Notes: a model not told the origin generated them from the letters alone. 64,000 nt of DNA from Benincasa hispida (GCF_009727055.1 NC_052356.1:5511363-5575362); one strand, 5' to 3'. Counted from the stretch's first letter, positions 1-13,200 are shown. A program made the numbers and translations.

Positions 1-920
1 GATTAAACGGAATTTCCTATTAATGCATTTGATCATAGAATTCTCATCACAAAAGTTAAGTAATTTTTTTTACCCAACCAAATCAATTGGAAAATCCTAT
101 TGATTTGTCTCACTCAACTAATTAATACCAATTGAACCATTGAAAAACATGCAAACTCAATTAGTACTAACTGCATTAAGTTTTAGGGCAAAGTTAGGTT
201 GAATATCTAATTTCAAGCGCTTAATTAAATACTCAGTTGGTAAAATTCTAAGTCGGTTAGTAAAATACTCATTCACAAGCTAACCTAACTTATTGCTTCT
301 TGGAATTAACATATAACAAAGTCTCACGAGCCATACATTAATTCAAAGCAGTAATCATACATCCACAAGCGCTCGATAATATGATCAAAATATAAATTCA
401 AATAGAATTGAATCCAACAATTACAGAACTTAGTTAAAAAAATTCACAAATATATTAAAATAAGGGAAAATCTTTACTCAAGCTAGAAACGATTACCTTA
501 GCCCATAATCGACATATTTGACATCGTTTAACTTGATTACAGAAAGAAGATGGAAAGAACTATAAAATCTAATACTGTAGATTGATAGAGGATGGAAAAA
601 ATGAAGAAAAAAAGAGTGGTAATACGCCCAAAATGGCCACTCGGATCAAAAGATATGACCTAAAAACCGAAGTACAACTTTTATACCGTCGCAACGCTAT
701 CAAAATACTTTGCCTCAATGGCCATTTCATAATTTTGACATCTTTTGACCTAATTGATTCATTAGGACTCCAAATTGATTTGTTTTAGCTCCATTTACTT
801 CCTAACGCTCGATTCTACCTCTTTGACGATCGAAACCTATAAAACCAATAAATAAACACATAAAATCCAAGAACAATCTCGAATTAAGTGGAGCAAGATA
901 GCACATTTTTGATACTATCA
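1..920 (-). repeat. 3' LTR of the first Athila-type element (partial)
   Basis: Positions 1-920 align along their whole length with 6978-7866, for example around GGAATTTCCTATT, TTAGTACTAACTGCATTAAG and AACAATTACAGAACTTAGTT. On the minus strand the LTR starts with TGATAGTATC at 920, directly after a purine tract (AGGGGTGT) that fits the polypurine tract of minus-strand retroelements. The first 250 bases or so of the repeat lie outside the window. Confidence 0.8.
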
Positions 921-2210
921 AACACCCCTAACTTAATTCTTGATCGTCTTCGAGCAAGGTAGAAATAAGCAATCAGTCACACAAATACATGCTCACTCAA
1001 GTTGCATGGTTCGTTACTCAAGTCTCAACAATCTCCTAGAATTTAACTTGCACTTAACAATGAAATCAAATTATAATCAGTCAATGAAGCACGTCTTAAA
1101 ACTTATACCAGACTTACTCATGTAAGAGTGAGTTCAAAGCCCTCTAATTAAGTCCTAGTATCTCAAAATAGCATTATATGACCTTCACTTTGTTTTCCCC
1201 TATACTGGCTCATGCACTAACCATCAAGTGTAAAAAAAAAAATAAAAAAAAATAAAAAAATAAAATAAAATCAAAGTATCAATATTTCAATTGGGGTGCT
1301 TGAAATTAAACTCTAAGGTACCCAAACTTGCATCTATTTTACCTAAGGGAGTTAGCTTTCACACATCAATGCAAGGAACTATACTCACTCTTTTCTCGCA
1401 AGTGTCCTAACTAATCATAGTAAAGGTAGCTCTTTCAACCCTTAGTCATGCATAACATTACAAGTTAATTTTCTTTTCAGCACAACAAATAGATCAACTA
1501 ATTCAAAACAGGCATATAAAACATTTTTACTCCTCAGTATTACATTACAACCTACCATGCAAAACACTACCTAATCAGTGAGGCCTATTAGAGTAACAAC
1601 AAAAATAAAAGCTACTAAGACAAAGAACTTAAACGTGCATGAAAAGTAAGAAATTTTTTAAAAAAGGGCTATAAATCATGATTATTCATTTCAAACATCA
1701 TTTCAAACAAGAAAAATCACAAGGGAGTGTGTCGTCGACTAGTCATTATAATGAACCAACAAAAATGAGCAAACAAGCATAAAAAGAAGACAAATAGCCC
1801 GAGCTCAGATGCTCAAGGGTTCCAAACAGAACACAGACATCCCTCACCCCCAACTTAAAATCCTACATTGTCCACAATGTGATAAAGAAATATAAAAAGA
1901 GGGACAAAATAAAAGGAAAACAAAAATGTTCTTTGAAATTTTGGCACACTAGATGGCAGTGATATTTGGCTCATTAAAGAATATTTTTCTCCATCTTATC
2001 ATTGGGCTACAGAAACCTAAAAATCAAGAAACATAGAAAAAAATAAGCTCAGGAAAAATAAAATAACATAAAAGAAACCTATACTAAGAAAGCAATAAAG
2101 AGATAAATCCTGCTGCCTCCAGGTAGCGCAATTGTTTAAGGTCGTTATACTCGATCCCACTTGACTTCAGCATCCAAATTCATCATGAACCACCGAGTTA
2201 CGATCTCCCA
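921..2210 (-). other. Non-coding 3' internal region of the Athila-type element
   Basis: There is no coding sequence that I can support. The stretch holds an A-rich tract (about 1231-1275, mostly A with T interruptions) and an oligo-C spot near 1845-1853. It lies between the protease remnant and the 3' LTR on the minus strand, where Athila/Tat elements carry long untranslated sequence. Confidence 0.5.
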
Positions 2211-2723
2211 CTAGGGTTGGCAAAAATTCCCATGGGGTGGGTCCCCGCCTCGATCGGCGACGGGGAAATCCTCGATTTAACCGAGGATGGGGGTTAAACC
2301 GGGGATAAAAAATGGGTCCCCGACCGGGGACGGGGATGGTATCCCCTCCCCTCTGTCCCCGATCCCGACCCTGCCCCGAATATTTGTTTTTATATAGCTT
2401 AGCTACTGTTTTATTTCTTTTAACCTTTATTTTATTAATTTTTTAAATTTATTTCATATTAATTTAAATAAAATAAACAATAATAACACTACTTTGTTAT
2501 ATAAAATATTTTAAATTTGAATATAAATTTAAAAATTTAATTTATTTTAAATAAATAAATAATTAAAAATAAAAAATATAAACGAAATTTTTTTTTCCTG
2601 CGGGGACTCGCTCCTCGAACGAGGATTCTTCAACTCCAACCCTGACTCCCCAAAACGGAAAATGAGGCGGGGACGGGGATGAGGAGTACATCCCCAGCCT
2701 CGCCCCACCCCGTTGCCAACCTT
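2211..2723. mobile_element. hAT-type MITE with GC-rich ends
   Basis: The 513-bp insertion starts CTAGGGTTGGCAA and ends TTGCCAACCTT, so the termini are inverted repeats. It is flanked by a perfect 8-bp duplication ATCTCCCA (2203-2210 and 2724-2731), the size typical of hAT transposases. Both subterminal parts are rich in GGGGA/TCCCC runs and the middle (about 2390-2600) is very AT-rich. It encodes no transposase, so movement must have depended on an autonomous hAT relative. It lies inside the minus-strand Ty3/gypsy remnant just beyond the protease part. Confidence 0.85.
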
Positions 2724-2729
2724 ATCTCC

Positions 2730-3200
2730 CATCCCAACTTAGAGGGTTGACCACTATCCTGAAAAATGGAAGAACTAGAACACATGGGATTAGTGTTAGT
2801 AGAAGTACTAGAAATAAAATATTTTCAAATCTATTATCACACCTAAGAGTTAGGAATCCTGTATCGAGATCAATATTAGCCCTAGCAGTCTTTAAGAAGG
2901 GCCGACCTAACAACATAGATAACCTTGAAGAAGAAGAATCAACATTCATATTTATGACATAAAAATCAGAAGGAAGGTACGACCAATGACTCTAACAAGC
3001 ACATCTTTTACCATACCAACTAGCCTAACAAGGAAATGGTTAGCTAATTGCATTAAAATATCAACAAGGTGCAGGATGTGAGATTGAAAATCAGCATACA
3101 TTGGGATAGGCATTATATTTATTGCAGACCCTAGATTTAACATGGCATGTTCAAATTTCCTAGTACCAATCTGACAAGGTACAAAAAACGTACTTGGGTC
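2730..3200 (-). pseudogene. Ty3/gypsy aspartic protease remnant
   Basis: Two overlapping minus-strand pieces read as the retropepsin-like region of Athila elements. The upstream piece has LNLGSAINIMP, matching the D-L-G-A-S-I-N-x-M-P active-site block with Asp replaced by Asn and Ala/Ser changed. The downstream piece has SMLLGRPFLKTARANIDLD, the family's ILLGRPFL block. A frame change separates them, and the changed catalytic residue makes it inactive. It is a relic and gives the element its class. Confidence 0.75.
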
Positions 3201-3789
3201 ATTCTACTTAATAGATAAGTTACCTGGAAGGACTACCTCCTGCTTGACCTTTTTCTCTTGTTTCTTTTCCTTTGAAGAAACCTCAACCTAGACCTTTTTC
3301 TGGCCCTTTTCAGTTGAGCTCTTATCACCGAAAGACTGAACATAATGCATCTCCTCATTGTGCACATCTTTCTTAGTAACAGAAAACCTGTTAGGGAAAG
3401 GAGAAATAGACACATAAGTACTAAAATCAAGAGGTGGATCAAAACTTACTCCGCGCCTCCAAGGTGAGTTGGTCATCTCATCCTCAAAATCTACAACCTA
3501 TAAAGGCTCCACAGGCTTAGACATAGACGTTTAGGAGGTCTCAAGGTAGCTCACAACAGAGATAACACTGACGTTACGCACATTAAGCACTGGTTGGGAA
3601 GGCAGCTTCCCATACTGAGTGTCCAATCGACTGACCATTGGCCAGCTGGGATATTTGAATAACCATACTCTGAATGTGACTGGAGGTGGTCTGCTGGAAT
3701 AATTTCTGATTCTTCTAGATTTGCATGGGATTCAGCTAGGCTCTTCACCATGTCCTTCAGAGGCATATTGAAGTTGCTCAGGTTCTGGT

Positions 3790-4760
3790 ATCTCTGATTT
3801 CCCCAACGAGTGTTGTTGTACGACTTACCACCTTGCTGATTCCCCGCATAATTCGCCTCAGCAACGAGCTCTTTAGTAGAGAACCCGTTTCACAAGTGTA
3901 GAAAGTTCAACAAGTATTACTCTAAGTTCACTTACCTCTTGTGTAGATGTAGATGGTTGAATAATATGATCTCGCGTAATGAATATCTGGTTGTTCTTAG
4001 CTATGGTGGAGATCAACGCCTTAGCTTGAGTGGGAGTTTTGTTCACCAATACACCACCAGCTATTGCATCAATTTTATTTTTATCTCGTTGAAGCAGACC
4101 CTCATAGAAATAATGGATGAGGAGGCGATATGAAATTTGGTGGCTAGGGAAGCTAGTGCAGAGACGCTTGTACCTTTCCCAATACTCATAAAGAGACTCC
4201 CTTGAACCCTGCAAGATGTTGTAGATCTCTTTTCTGATTTTGGCGGCATGGGAGGCTGGAAAGAATTTTTTCAAAAAATTCTTCACGAGGTCAGCCCAAG
4301 TGGTGACACTCCCTGATGGTAAGTAATAGAACCAATCCTTAGCATTGTCATTGAGAAAGAAGGGGAAAACTCATCAATTCAATTGCTTCTCGGTCACACT
4401 ATGGGGCTACATCATGTCAAACACGATATGTAATTCCTTCAGGTGCTCGTGGGGATCCTCATCAACACGACCATGAAAAGCAAGAAGTAAATGAATGAGA
4501 CCAGTTTTAAGTTCGGAATTACTTGTCATCTCTGGATAGGTAATGCATAGGGGTTATTGATTCAGGTATGGGGCCAAGAGGTCCCTCAATGTGCGCTCAA
4601 CAGACTGCACCATTATCTCTTGCTGATCAACTTCCTTTTTTGAATGCTCTTCTTTTTTAGTGCCTTTTATACGGATTTGCTCTTCTTTAGCTCGTTATTC
4701 CTTCGTTTTCCTTCTACGTCACCTCTCATCCCTGCCTAATTCTTCAAAATACAATAAGGA
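3790..4760 (-). pseudogene. Ty3/gypsy gag remnant
   Basis: A 137-codon minus-strand stretch at 3873-4286 contains the retrotransposon gag core: KKFFPASHAAKIRKEI, then an LYEYWERYKRLCTSFPSH block, followed by a YFYEGL motif. This is the Athila/Tat form of the capsid domain. Gag-like sequence continues upstream to about 4760 in broken frames, and downstream towards 3790 in a region reading NNTRWGNQRYQN. There is no complete open frame and no intact zinc knuckle was found. Confidence 0.8.
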
Positions 4761-4792
4761 ACTTGGATCATGGGAGGATGTGGTTATACACA

Positions 4793-6637
4793 TGTTGAGT
4801 TTTATGCCCTAAAACTCGTAGATAGTAAGTGCTATTAATTGACCATCATCAATAAAGAGTTATAGATGTTAGTTCATTGAATTTTATTGTGTTGTTTTCT
4901 ATTTTGTCTTAATAACACTAAATCTATTAAGCTAATATCCAAGGTTGCCTTATGAGTCTTGAACTGTATGTGGAGACATACAGGGATCAACGTTCAAGAT
5001 AAAGCCTAAAGGATTTATAGTATAGGGATAAGGTTGGATACCTTATCTTGGTAACACTATGAATACGACCCATTTTGTATTTGATACAAATGCAATGATC
5101 CAACGCATTCATGTAGATGGCATACGAGTGGAGGTATCTTATGCAATGAGTTTGCATAAGACCAGACTGCAAAATAGTAACCACTAGATGTAACACAGTT
5201 GACTAGTTAGGTTTCTATTTCACTAGGATGACCTAGGCAACTTAGTCTTAATCCTGAGTATATTATGGACTTATATTCACGAGGGATTGTCTTTTAATTC
5301 GTATAGGTGAGAGTGGCCAGTTCACCGACTCAATAAGCCTGCTATTTTGGGGACAAAACTGAGTGGGAAGCTGGAAACATAATAATATAGGATGGAATTC
5401 ACTTCTTTCCATCTTTAAGATAAGTAGATATGTGTTCCTTTACGTGGTGTCTCTAGGACTTTGAACAAAGAACCCTACCTTCTCATTAGCCCGAGAGATG
5501 TTTCTATTTATTGGTTGGACCATAATTAGGCTGTTCGTTAGAGAAGTACTAGTACTTAAGGAGTCAGAGGTAACCCAAGGATAAAACAGTAATTTGATCC
5601 AGTTAGAGTTACGAACACTTGTGAAGGACTAACTTGCTATTATTGGTCTATATTCGTGGATATAGAAATATATATGTAGTGAGAAGAGTGCAACTGTGGG
5701 TCTTTAGTGGAGTGTACCCACAATTAATAAATATTGATTAACTTGGTTAATGAGTTTAGTTAATTAATCTCATATTCTTGGAGCTTCTAATCTAAAAATC
5801 CATCAGGTCCCCTTGTTAGCTCATTAAAGGATACTAAAGAGAAATGATTTGAATTGTTCAAATCAATTTGAGGAAATTGTATATTAATATGATTAATATG
5901 TAATTGATTATGGATGTGATCTATAATTCAAATTAAGTTGGAAATAAATATTTGAATGAGATTCAAAAAATTAATTGAAGTGAATTAAATTCACAAAGAA
6001 TTAATTAATAAATAAAGAGGTGTTGCACATAGACATACGATGTTTAGGATAATCAAATATATATGCGTTAAATTAGATTTAATGTATAACTAGTTATTTA
6101 ATTAATGTGCTAATTAATTAAATAAATGTTATTTAATTAATTATGCACAAGAGAAAATTGGAAAAAAAAACTTGGAGAAGGGAGTTGACCATCCTCTATA
6201 TAAAATCTTCCTTATGGCCCTTTTGGGGCAAACATGTATTGTGCAAATTTTTTCTTAAGCCACAAAAAAAGAAATCCTCTCTATTTTCCCAAAGGTTTTT
6301 CCTCCTCACCCCTTCCAATAGTTGGATACCACCTATCATTCTATTGAACTCCTTGAGAATAACAAGGTTATTCTCATGGTCGTGTTCAAGATTGTTCGAG
6401 AAGACGTTCATGTTCAAGATTGTTGGAGGAGTTGTTTATTGGATTATCGAGAGGATCGTTCTAGGAGCTTGAAAATCTTCAAAGGTGAGAATGATTCTTT
6501 TCTTTCTCTAAGGCATGCTGTTTCACATGTTTATTATACATATATTATGTTTTAGTACACTGGTTTTGTTTATGTAAATATCGATTTGCAGAATGCAAGG
6601 TATTTACACGCCTCCGTTCGGGATTCGAATCCCATCA
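4793..6637 (+). mobile_element. Solo LTR, copia-type family
   Basis: The sequence starts TGTTGAGTTTTATGCCCTAA and ends CCCATCA, flanked by ACACA on both sides (4788-4792 and 6638-6642). No internal domain adjoins it, so it is a solo LTR left by recombination between two LTRs. The same family occurs at 29621-31511, 37844-39959 and 42026-43977. Shared blocks include TATGTGGAGACATACAG, GGATAAGG near the start, AGGTGAGAGTGGCCAG, and a closing GGTCTTTAGTGGAGTGT. It sits in the leader of the Athila-type element. Copia type is inferred from the LTR and the primer site next to a sister copy at 63768. Confidence 0.85.
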
Positions 6638-6703
6638 ACACAGATAAGAAAAACAAAGTATGATGAAAGAACCGTAAACTCTTTAAAAAAGAAATTTATT
6701 GGC

Positions 6704-6721
6704 TCTTTGACAACGACGCCA
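6704..6721 (-). other. Primer-binding site of the Athila-type element
   Basis: On the minus strand this reads TGGCGTCGTTGTCAAAGA, close to the TGGCGCCGTTGCCGGGGA form found next to the 5' LTR of many Athila/Tat elements. It lies immediately inside the 5' LTR and fixes the orientation. Confidence 0.6.
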
Positions 6722-6724
6722 ATT

Positions 6725-7866
6725 TAGAAGGCGGATTTCATCGCCCAAATCTACTTCAAATAATTTTGCCGAATCCATCACTACAAACTAGTTTTAGTGG
6801 CATGATCAAATCGAACATAGGGAACTTTTGAATTTCTCAATTAAATGATTTATAATCCGAGAGTAATCGATGGAGGGGGGATTTGAAATTGGTTTTGATG
6901 CAAGAATTTGTAAGTGCATAAAATAAAATGCAAAGAGCACAGAGTTAAAATTCAAATATTAAAAAGTCTTGCTTGTGTTAAATGGAATTTCCTATTCAAT
7001 GCATTGATCATGAAATTCCCGTCACATGAGCTAAGTAATTGTTTTTTTTACCTAACGAAATCAATTGGAATTGACTTATCCTAATCAATTAGTTAATACC
7101 AATTGAACCGATGAAAAGAATGCAAACTCAATTTAGTACTAACTGCATTAAGTTCTAGGACAAAGTTAGGTTGAATATCTAATTTTTAAGCACCTAATTA
7201 AATATTCAATTGATTTAATTCTAAACCGATTAGTATAATGCTCATTCAAGTTAATTCGCAAGCTAACCTAATCTATTGCTTCTTGGAATTAACATATAAT
7301 AAAGTGTCACAAGCCATACATTATTCAAAGGGGTAATCAAATATCTACAAGTGTTCGATAATATGATCATAATATCAATTCAAGCAGAATCGAATCCAAC
7401 AATTACAGAACTTAGTTAAAAAACTCACAAATACATTGAAATAAGGGAAAATCCTAATTACCCAAGCTAGAAACGATTACCTTAGTCCATAATCGACATA
7501 TCCGACATTGTTAGACTTGATTACAGAAAGAATATGGAAAGAACTCTATAAATATAATATTTTAGATGGATAGAGGATGAAAAAAACAAAGAAAACGAGT
7601 GGTCATAGTCCAAAACAGCCATACGAGACAGAGACACAGCATTGTCAAAATGGGCTGCCTTAGTGGCAGTTTTGTAATTTTAACCTCTTTTGGCCTAGTT
7701 GCTTCATTAGGACCCCAAATTGATCCGTTTTAGCTTCATTTACTCCATTAATACTCGATTCTACCTCTTTGTTACTCAAAACCTATAAAAATAACAAATA
7801 CACACATAAAATCCAAGAACAACCTCAAATTAAGTGAAACAAGATAACACATTTTTTATATTATCA
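6725..7866 (-). repeat. 5' LTR of the first Athila-type element
   Basis: On the minus strand it begins TGATAATATAAAAAATGTG at 7866 and ends just before the primer-binding site. Most of it (6978-7866) is the direct repeat of 1-920. Length is about 1.14 kb. Confidence 0.75.
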
Positions 7867-8417
7867 CAAACCTAGAAAAAATAATACTTATGACAATGTA
7901 ATCTTAGCCTCTATTCACGAGCTTATTTCTCGAGCTTAAAAAATGTTTTAATTTCATATTGTATGGAAACATGACTCATCCTAACTGGAACAATCCTAGG
8001 ATAATAGTTTTTAATCATGAACTCATACTTGTATTTAAGCTTTAAAGCTTCATTCCCTATTACTTTTGTTGTACATGAGATAACTTTCATAAGTTATGTA
8101 TATTGCATTTGTTGTTAACTTACAAATGTTAAACGATATATGTGTCCATTTTGGGATTTTGAAAGTGGGTGATAAAATAATGAGTATATCTCATTTTTAA
8201 ATTCATTTAATACTTGATGAAAGTACATGATTATTTTACAATGTGATAAATTGTGAATGATAATTTTTACATGGTCAATGATTTGAGTTTAACTCAATAT
8301 AAGGTTAAAATGGTTATGATTAAATTTGTTTTAAAATTATAAAGTACTAGGGGTCATGTGTTTTACATATGATTTATTTATTTATTTTTGCTCGAATGTG
8401 TCTTATAGACTGGCAAT

Positions 8418-9045
8418 ATGACATCTGCTTTTAAGAATATAATTGTTGAATTTAACAAAGATGAGAACAATGAAGATAGATATGAAATATGGGCTATGAA
8501 AATACAATATGTCCTAGAAGCTTTAGAAGTTTTGACCCATGTTTCAAGTGGCCCAAGGAAGGAAACTCAACTCAACATAGAAGGAACCATGAGGCCTATG
8601 TTGTCTGAAAAAGAAAAACTCATTAGCTCGAATCAATTTATTAAGCAACATGGACAATAATGTCATGCTTAAGTTTCAATCTTATGATCTTGTCAAAGAT
8701 ATATGAGCTGTATTGAACTTGAAATTTGGTGGAACTTCTGTCATCAAAGTTAGGCAATTCACAATAAAGTTTGACACATAAGAAACGCCTTAATCATAAC
8801 ATGAGAAAACATATGAGAGATGCCTAACATGATTAGTGAGTTGAAAGAAGTTGGCTATGTCTTGACTAATGAGCAATAAGTTCAAGTTGCTATTAGATCC
8901 ATTTCACACAATTGGGAGCACATGAAAGTGCATCTTACCATAATTAGGGTATTAAGAATCTATTGATATTGCACATGACCTTGAATTAGAGGAAGATTAC
9001 ATGGAAGCATCGAGGCTTGGCAATGTTGACGTGTATATGGCTAGA
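8418..9045 (+). pseudogene. Copia-type gag remnant
   Basis: An 80-codon start reads IIVEFNKDENNEDRYEIWAM and continues IQYVLEALEVL, the N-terminal block of plant copia gag proteins. After the stop at 8658 the homology goes on in shifting frames: LVKDI, KFGGTSVIKVRQ, TIKFDT and a late LELEED block near 8980-9000. Many stops and frameshifts show it is dead. No LTR or pol part was found next to it. The Athila element ends at 7866, so it may have inserted beside or into this older copy. Confidence 0.75.
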
Positions 9046-10200
9046 CTTAGTCCTCATGGGCTAAGAAGTACATACACCTTAGTTTGGCTAGCGTGTTCGT
9101 GTCTAACACGTGTCAGACACTTGGACGCTTTGATACTTGTTGGACATACATGAGACACTTGTTAGTGCAACAAATGTGTTAGACATGCATAGAACACTTG
9201 TTGGGTAGGTTAAAAAGAAAATTATTTTATATCAGTGTATCTAATATAAAATAATTTTTTAACAATAATATAAAATAATTATTTTATATTATTTTAACAA
9301 TAAGGAAAATTATTTCAAATGACAAAATTATTAAAAATATTTACAAAATATATTAGTGTCTATCATTGATAGATTCTGAAATTTTATTATATTTTGTAAA
9401 TATTTTAATTCATTTTTCTATATTTAAAAATAACCCTTCAAATAATGTAATAAATTTTTTTAGTATTGCAAGCTTCTCTTTGGAAAAACACGCTACAAAC
9501 CATTTTTTCTTGAATTGCTTTTGAATGACCTACCATGAATTTTTTTAGAACAGTGTGTCTAAGTTGACAATAATTTATGTCATCGTGATCTTGACCTATA
9601 CTTGCCAACTAACACTACTAGATATATATTTTTGTGTAATATTATGGAATTAGAAATTTGATTGTTTCTATACATCTCCAAATATGAATTTTTTTTGCTT
9701 AATCAATTATATTAAATTTTAACCTAGTCTTATGCATGTTCAACAATATTACTACATTTTCAAAATGATCTATCTCAGACTAAAATAATTTACTCCTAAA
9801 ACATAAACTTCTTACACACATCCTAAAATAATTTGCACCCAAACTCATTTTTTTAATCTAGATTAATATAGTTTGCACTTCAAATACAGATTATCTGAAC
9901 CCAAATTAAAATTATTTACATCTCAAATACAAATGACTCAACTCCACCGATTATTATAATCATATAGATTATAATAACAAGTACTATTATAACCAACCCT
10001 GTATAAAAAAAAGGACCCCTTTAACGTTAATAATGGTATACCTTCAAAATAATGTTCCAAGAAAAAATATATGGATTTCATAAAGAAAGAGAAATGAGTT
10101 ATGAACTTAAAGTAATCAAATAAAATTTTCATTTGATATAAATTAAAGCGTTTAATCTAAACAATCCAATGAATTTATTGAAAACAATGAAGAAGCAAAT
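9046..10200. other. AT-rich 3' flank of the acyltransferase gene
   Basis: No gene is visible. It holds a cluster of GACACTTGTT-like words (9091-9205), a 30-bp perfect palindrome of A and T (9264-9293), and otherwise low-complexity AT-rich sequence. The 3' UTR of the minus-strand gene ending at 10201 must lie in its right part; its end cannot be placed. Confidence 0.5.
9264..9293. repeat. Perfect 30-bp AT palindrome
   Basis: The sequence is 15 bases followed at once by their reverse complement (left arm AATAATATAAAATAA), with no spacer. It could form a cruciform or mark a transposon remnant. Confidence 0.8.
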
Positions 10201-13200
10201 TCAAATCTTCAACTTCTCTAATGATAGAGTACGTAGTTTCTCCATAACACCTCGAATTTGATCTGAGATATGAGCATACAAGAATCTCTGCGCAGCCTCA
10301 TCCAACCTCGTTCCTTCTCCTTCTCCAGTGGCAGGCCATCCTAGTAGAGGAGACGACCAATTACGCGACATCGAAATTGCCATCTGCTTCATGCTAGGTA
10401 GGTCGAATAGAATTGGCTCACCCACAATAATCTTAACCTTCTTACACCACAAAGGAACAGGAGGCCTCCTACCAAAGACAGATTTTTCAGGCATTATCTG
10501 AATCCACATAGGTAATCATAAAGTGAGTTGGGATGAAAAGATAAATATTGGATTTCTATTCAAAGAAACAACATATACTCGTAGATCCAAGCGCAAGATG
10601 AATTTTTAAGACAACTATTTACTTCTTGAAGAAGGGGCAAGGATATCTTAAAAATGAATGGTCATTATATAATGTAGAGAATATTAAAACAAAAAACAAA
10701 AGATGCATCGAGCAAATCCCATCACATGAATTGGACAGATGCATCAAATATACAAGGACACCTAATCCACCACTAACTAATGCCTTTGCAGTATTAGCAC
10801 TCGTCTTTTAGTGAAAACATAGAGACCTTAACATATGAGAATGCTTAAACAGAGCCCATTTGCTTAATAGTCGTAAAGTCCTTGTAGAAATCAATGAGGT
10901 CTTTTCGTTTTTCTTTGTTTAAAAAATATATCAGAAAAAATACAAGTACAATCACAAGCTGCGTGTTATTTGATCAATGCCTAAGCAAAAGGATTCGTAG
11001 AAACCTACTAGCTTTTGATACACCTGGAATCAGTAAAACCCAACAAGGACACAAGAACAAGCACAGGGAAGACAATCCCTATTTTACAATACACTGAGAT
11101 AACGATTCAAACTTCATGGATAACACTAAGCAAAGCTCAAGGTTCCAATTAACAAAAGGAAATCAAACGTTCAAAGAAGAAACAAAACCCTCAACACAGT
11201 CGAGAGAGTTGGAAATCCTCTCCTCTCCTATCCTTCAGCCTCAACCAAATTCTTCACATCACAACACAGCACACAAACCCCTACAAAAACCCTTAGTTGG
11301 TCCCCACCTGCAGCGCAACAGTCATCTACCTCGTCCTCCTAACCGTTTGTCACTCCTGAATTTCCTCTATTACCCATTCTCACAAATATGTGCACAATTG
11401 GGGTCTCACAAAACCCTACTCCCTCTTGAGGAGAAATGGAAAAACAATGGGAAAGGGGCAACGAGGATCCCAACACATCTTCAAACACGTAGCTACCTTT
11501 GGTTACCCATCTACAGAAACGGGAGGAACCTAGATGTCAATTCCATGGTCTAGATGAACCCTATCCAAAGAAATACCCCAGAAGAAGCTAAGTTTTATGC
11601 TCTATTAAGGAAATGTAGTTTTATTTTCAGTTCTAAAAGGAAATTTAATCCTTTTCAATAACTATTGCTTTAGACAGCTGGTATCTGACTGACACACATA
11701 ATTTAGCAGCATGGTTTCATCTCTTTTCAAAAAATAAAATAATAAAAATACAGAATGGTTTCATCTAGACACAAAATTGCAGGATTAGTAGAAATTTTGA
11801 TATAATTTTGCAAAATGATGGACATGAAGAAAAAAATTTACCTCCTCAAAACCACGATGGACAATGGGCAGAACTATTGGTGTTACAGGAGAACGAACAA
11901 TAAGACTAGCTGTTCCCCACTTTAGTCGTCGGATGGGCACATCTTCTTGGGTCACTTTACCTTCGGGAAATGTATGGAGCTGCCAGATGTTCATGAGCAG
12001 AAGATAAAAGGAAAAAAAAATATCACTGAGGTGTGCTTGCAATCCAGTGACTAAGATTTAAAATTGTCAAATCACTGATCGATCCAAAAGCTTAAGCCGG
12101 TGGGTGAAGATAAATTTAATATTATCTCAACACTTTAACAAAAATGAAGTTTTTTTTTTTTATAAACCTTGGCACATATATCAACTTAATTTGAAAGATT
12201 TCTATTTCTTTTATAAATTCTCCGGTGAAAAGCCACATTTTCATTGAGATCAGGAATACAAGGAGAATACTCAGAAAGAGAGAGAGAGAGAGAGAGAAGG
12301 AAAAAAAAAACAACTCAAACTCCAAGAGGAGTCCAATTAAACTATAATTAAATATTACCTAAAATCCAAAATATAATTTCATAGTTACCGAGACATATAC
12401 TTATAGAGAAGTACCCATTCTCCATTCCTTAAATGCTCAAGTGCTTCATCCATATATTCTTGATGAATTCCAGCACCCCTGGTGATAGGTATGCATTTTC
12501 CTTCACAATTTTATGTGTAAAAGAGAATCAAACATTTAGAAATTTTGAAAATTGTAGTTCACATAACATTCTAGACACTTCTCATAATTATGTATACAAT
12601 CATATGAATTCTCAAAAATTAAAATGCTACGATGAATATGAATATGTTTCTGCATGCATGCATAGGCACATGTCATTTCCTTCCCATTTAATATTGATTT
12701 CCATTTGTTGGGTCTTCTACAATTTTTCAAGCTCATAAATGAGGGGTGTTAAAATGTTGATATAATTAAATTAATTATCATAACCCATCAACTTGAACTT
12801 TTGGGTCAATGATGATTTAACACTATTTTGTAATCACCTTTCACTAACCAAGTCCTACTAATGAAATAAGATAGCATAAAAAAGAAAACTGTAACAATGA
12901 AGTAGAAAAACGTAAAGTGTAGATGTCTAGTACCTAGTCGGAAGAAATAAGATAGCACAGCATTTTTAAAGCATATATCTTCCGCAGCTAGCACCCACCT
13001 ACCCAATGTTGCGTCAAAGATTGGAAAACCTTTGAATCCCCACATGACTGGATCATCTAACCTGTTATATCCACCAAAGCAACATCGACTTAGAAATTCC
13101 ACATAGACAAAGAGAGTGAACCCAACAAATTAGGGTATACACAGATGGGAGGTTATGCGGGAAGGGGAGATAAATATCGTTGCGATTTCATAAACTTCAG

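Larger units (their letters stand above)
1..7866 (-). mobile_element. Deleted Athila/Tat-type Ty3/gypsy element
   Basis: Read on the minus strand, the order is 5' LTR (about 6725-7866), primer-binding site (6704-6721), leader, gag remnant (about 3790-4760), protease remnant (about 2730-3200), untranslated 3' part, and 3' LTR (1-920, cut by the window edge). Reverse transcriptase, RNase H and integrase are absent, so this is an internally deleted, non-autonomous copy. It has been invaded by a solo copia-type LTR at 4793-6637 and a hAT-type MITE at 2211-2723. The LTR copies are clearly homologous but carry many substitutions and indels, so insertion is not recent. Confidence 0.75.

Noticed and set aside
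4793..6637. A host non-coding RNA or gene in the long open-frame-poor stretch
   Set aside because: Exact ACACA flanks and homology to three other insertions show it is a solo LTR.
6620..6640. tRNA gene suggested by GGGATTCGAATCCC
   Set aside because: Only a short palindrome resembling a T arm is present; no cloverleaf, anticodon arm or acceptor stem can be drawn, and it is the end of an LTR.
11116..11553. 145-codon plus-strand open frame in intron 4 of the acyltransferase gene
   Set aside because: No domain, low-complexity Pro/Ser/Asn/Gln composition, and it lies within an intron fixed by in-frame exons on the other strand.
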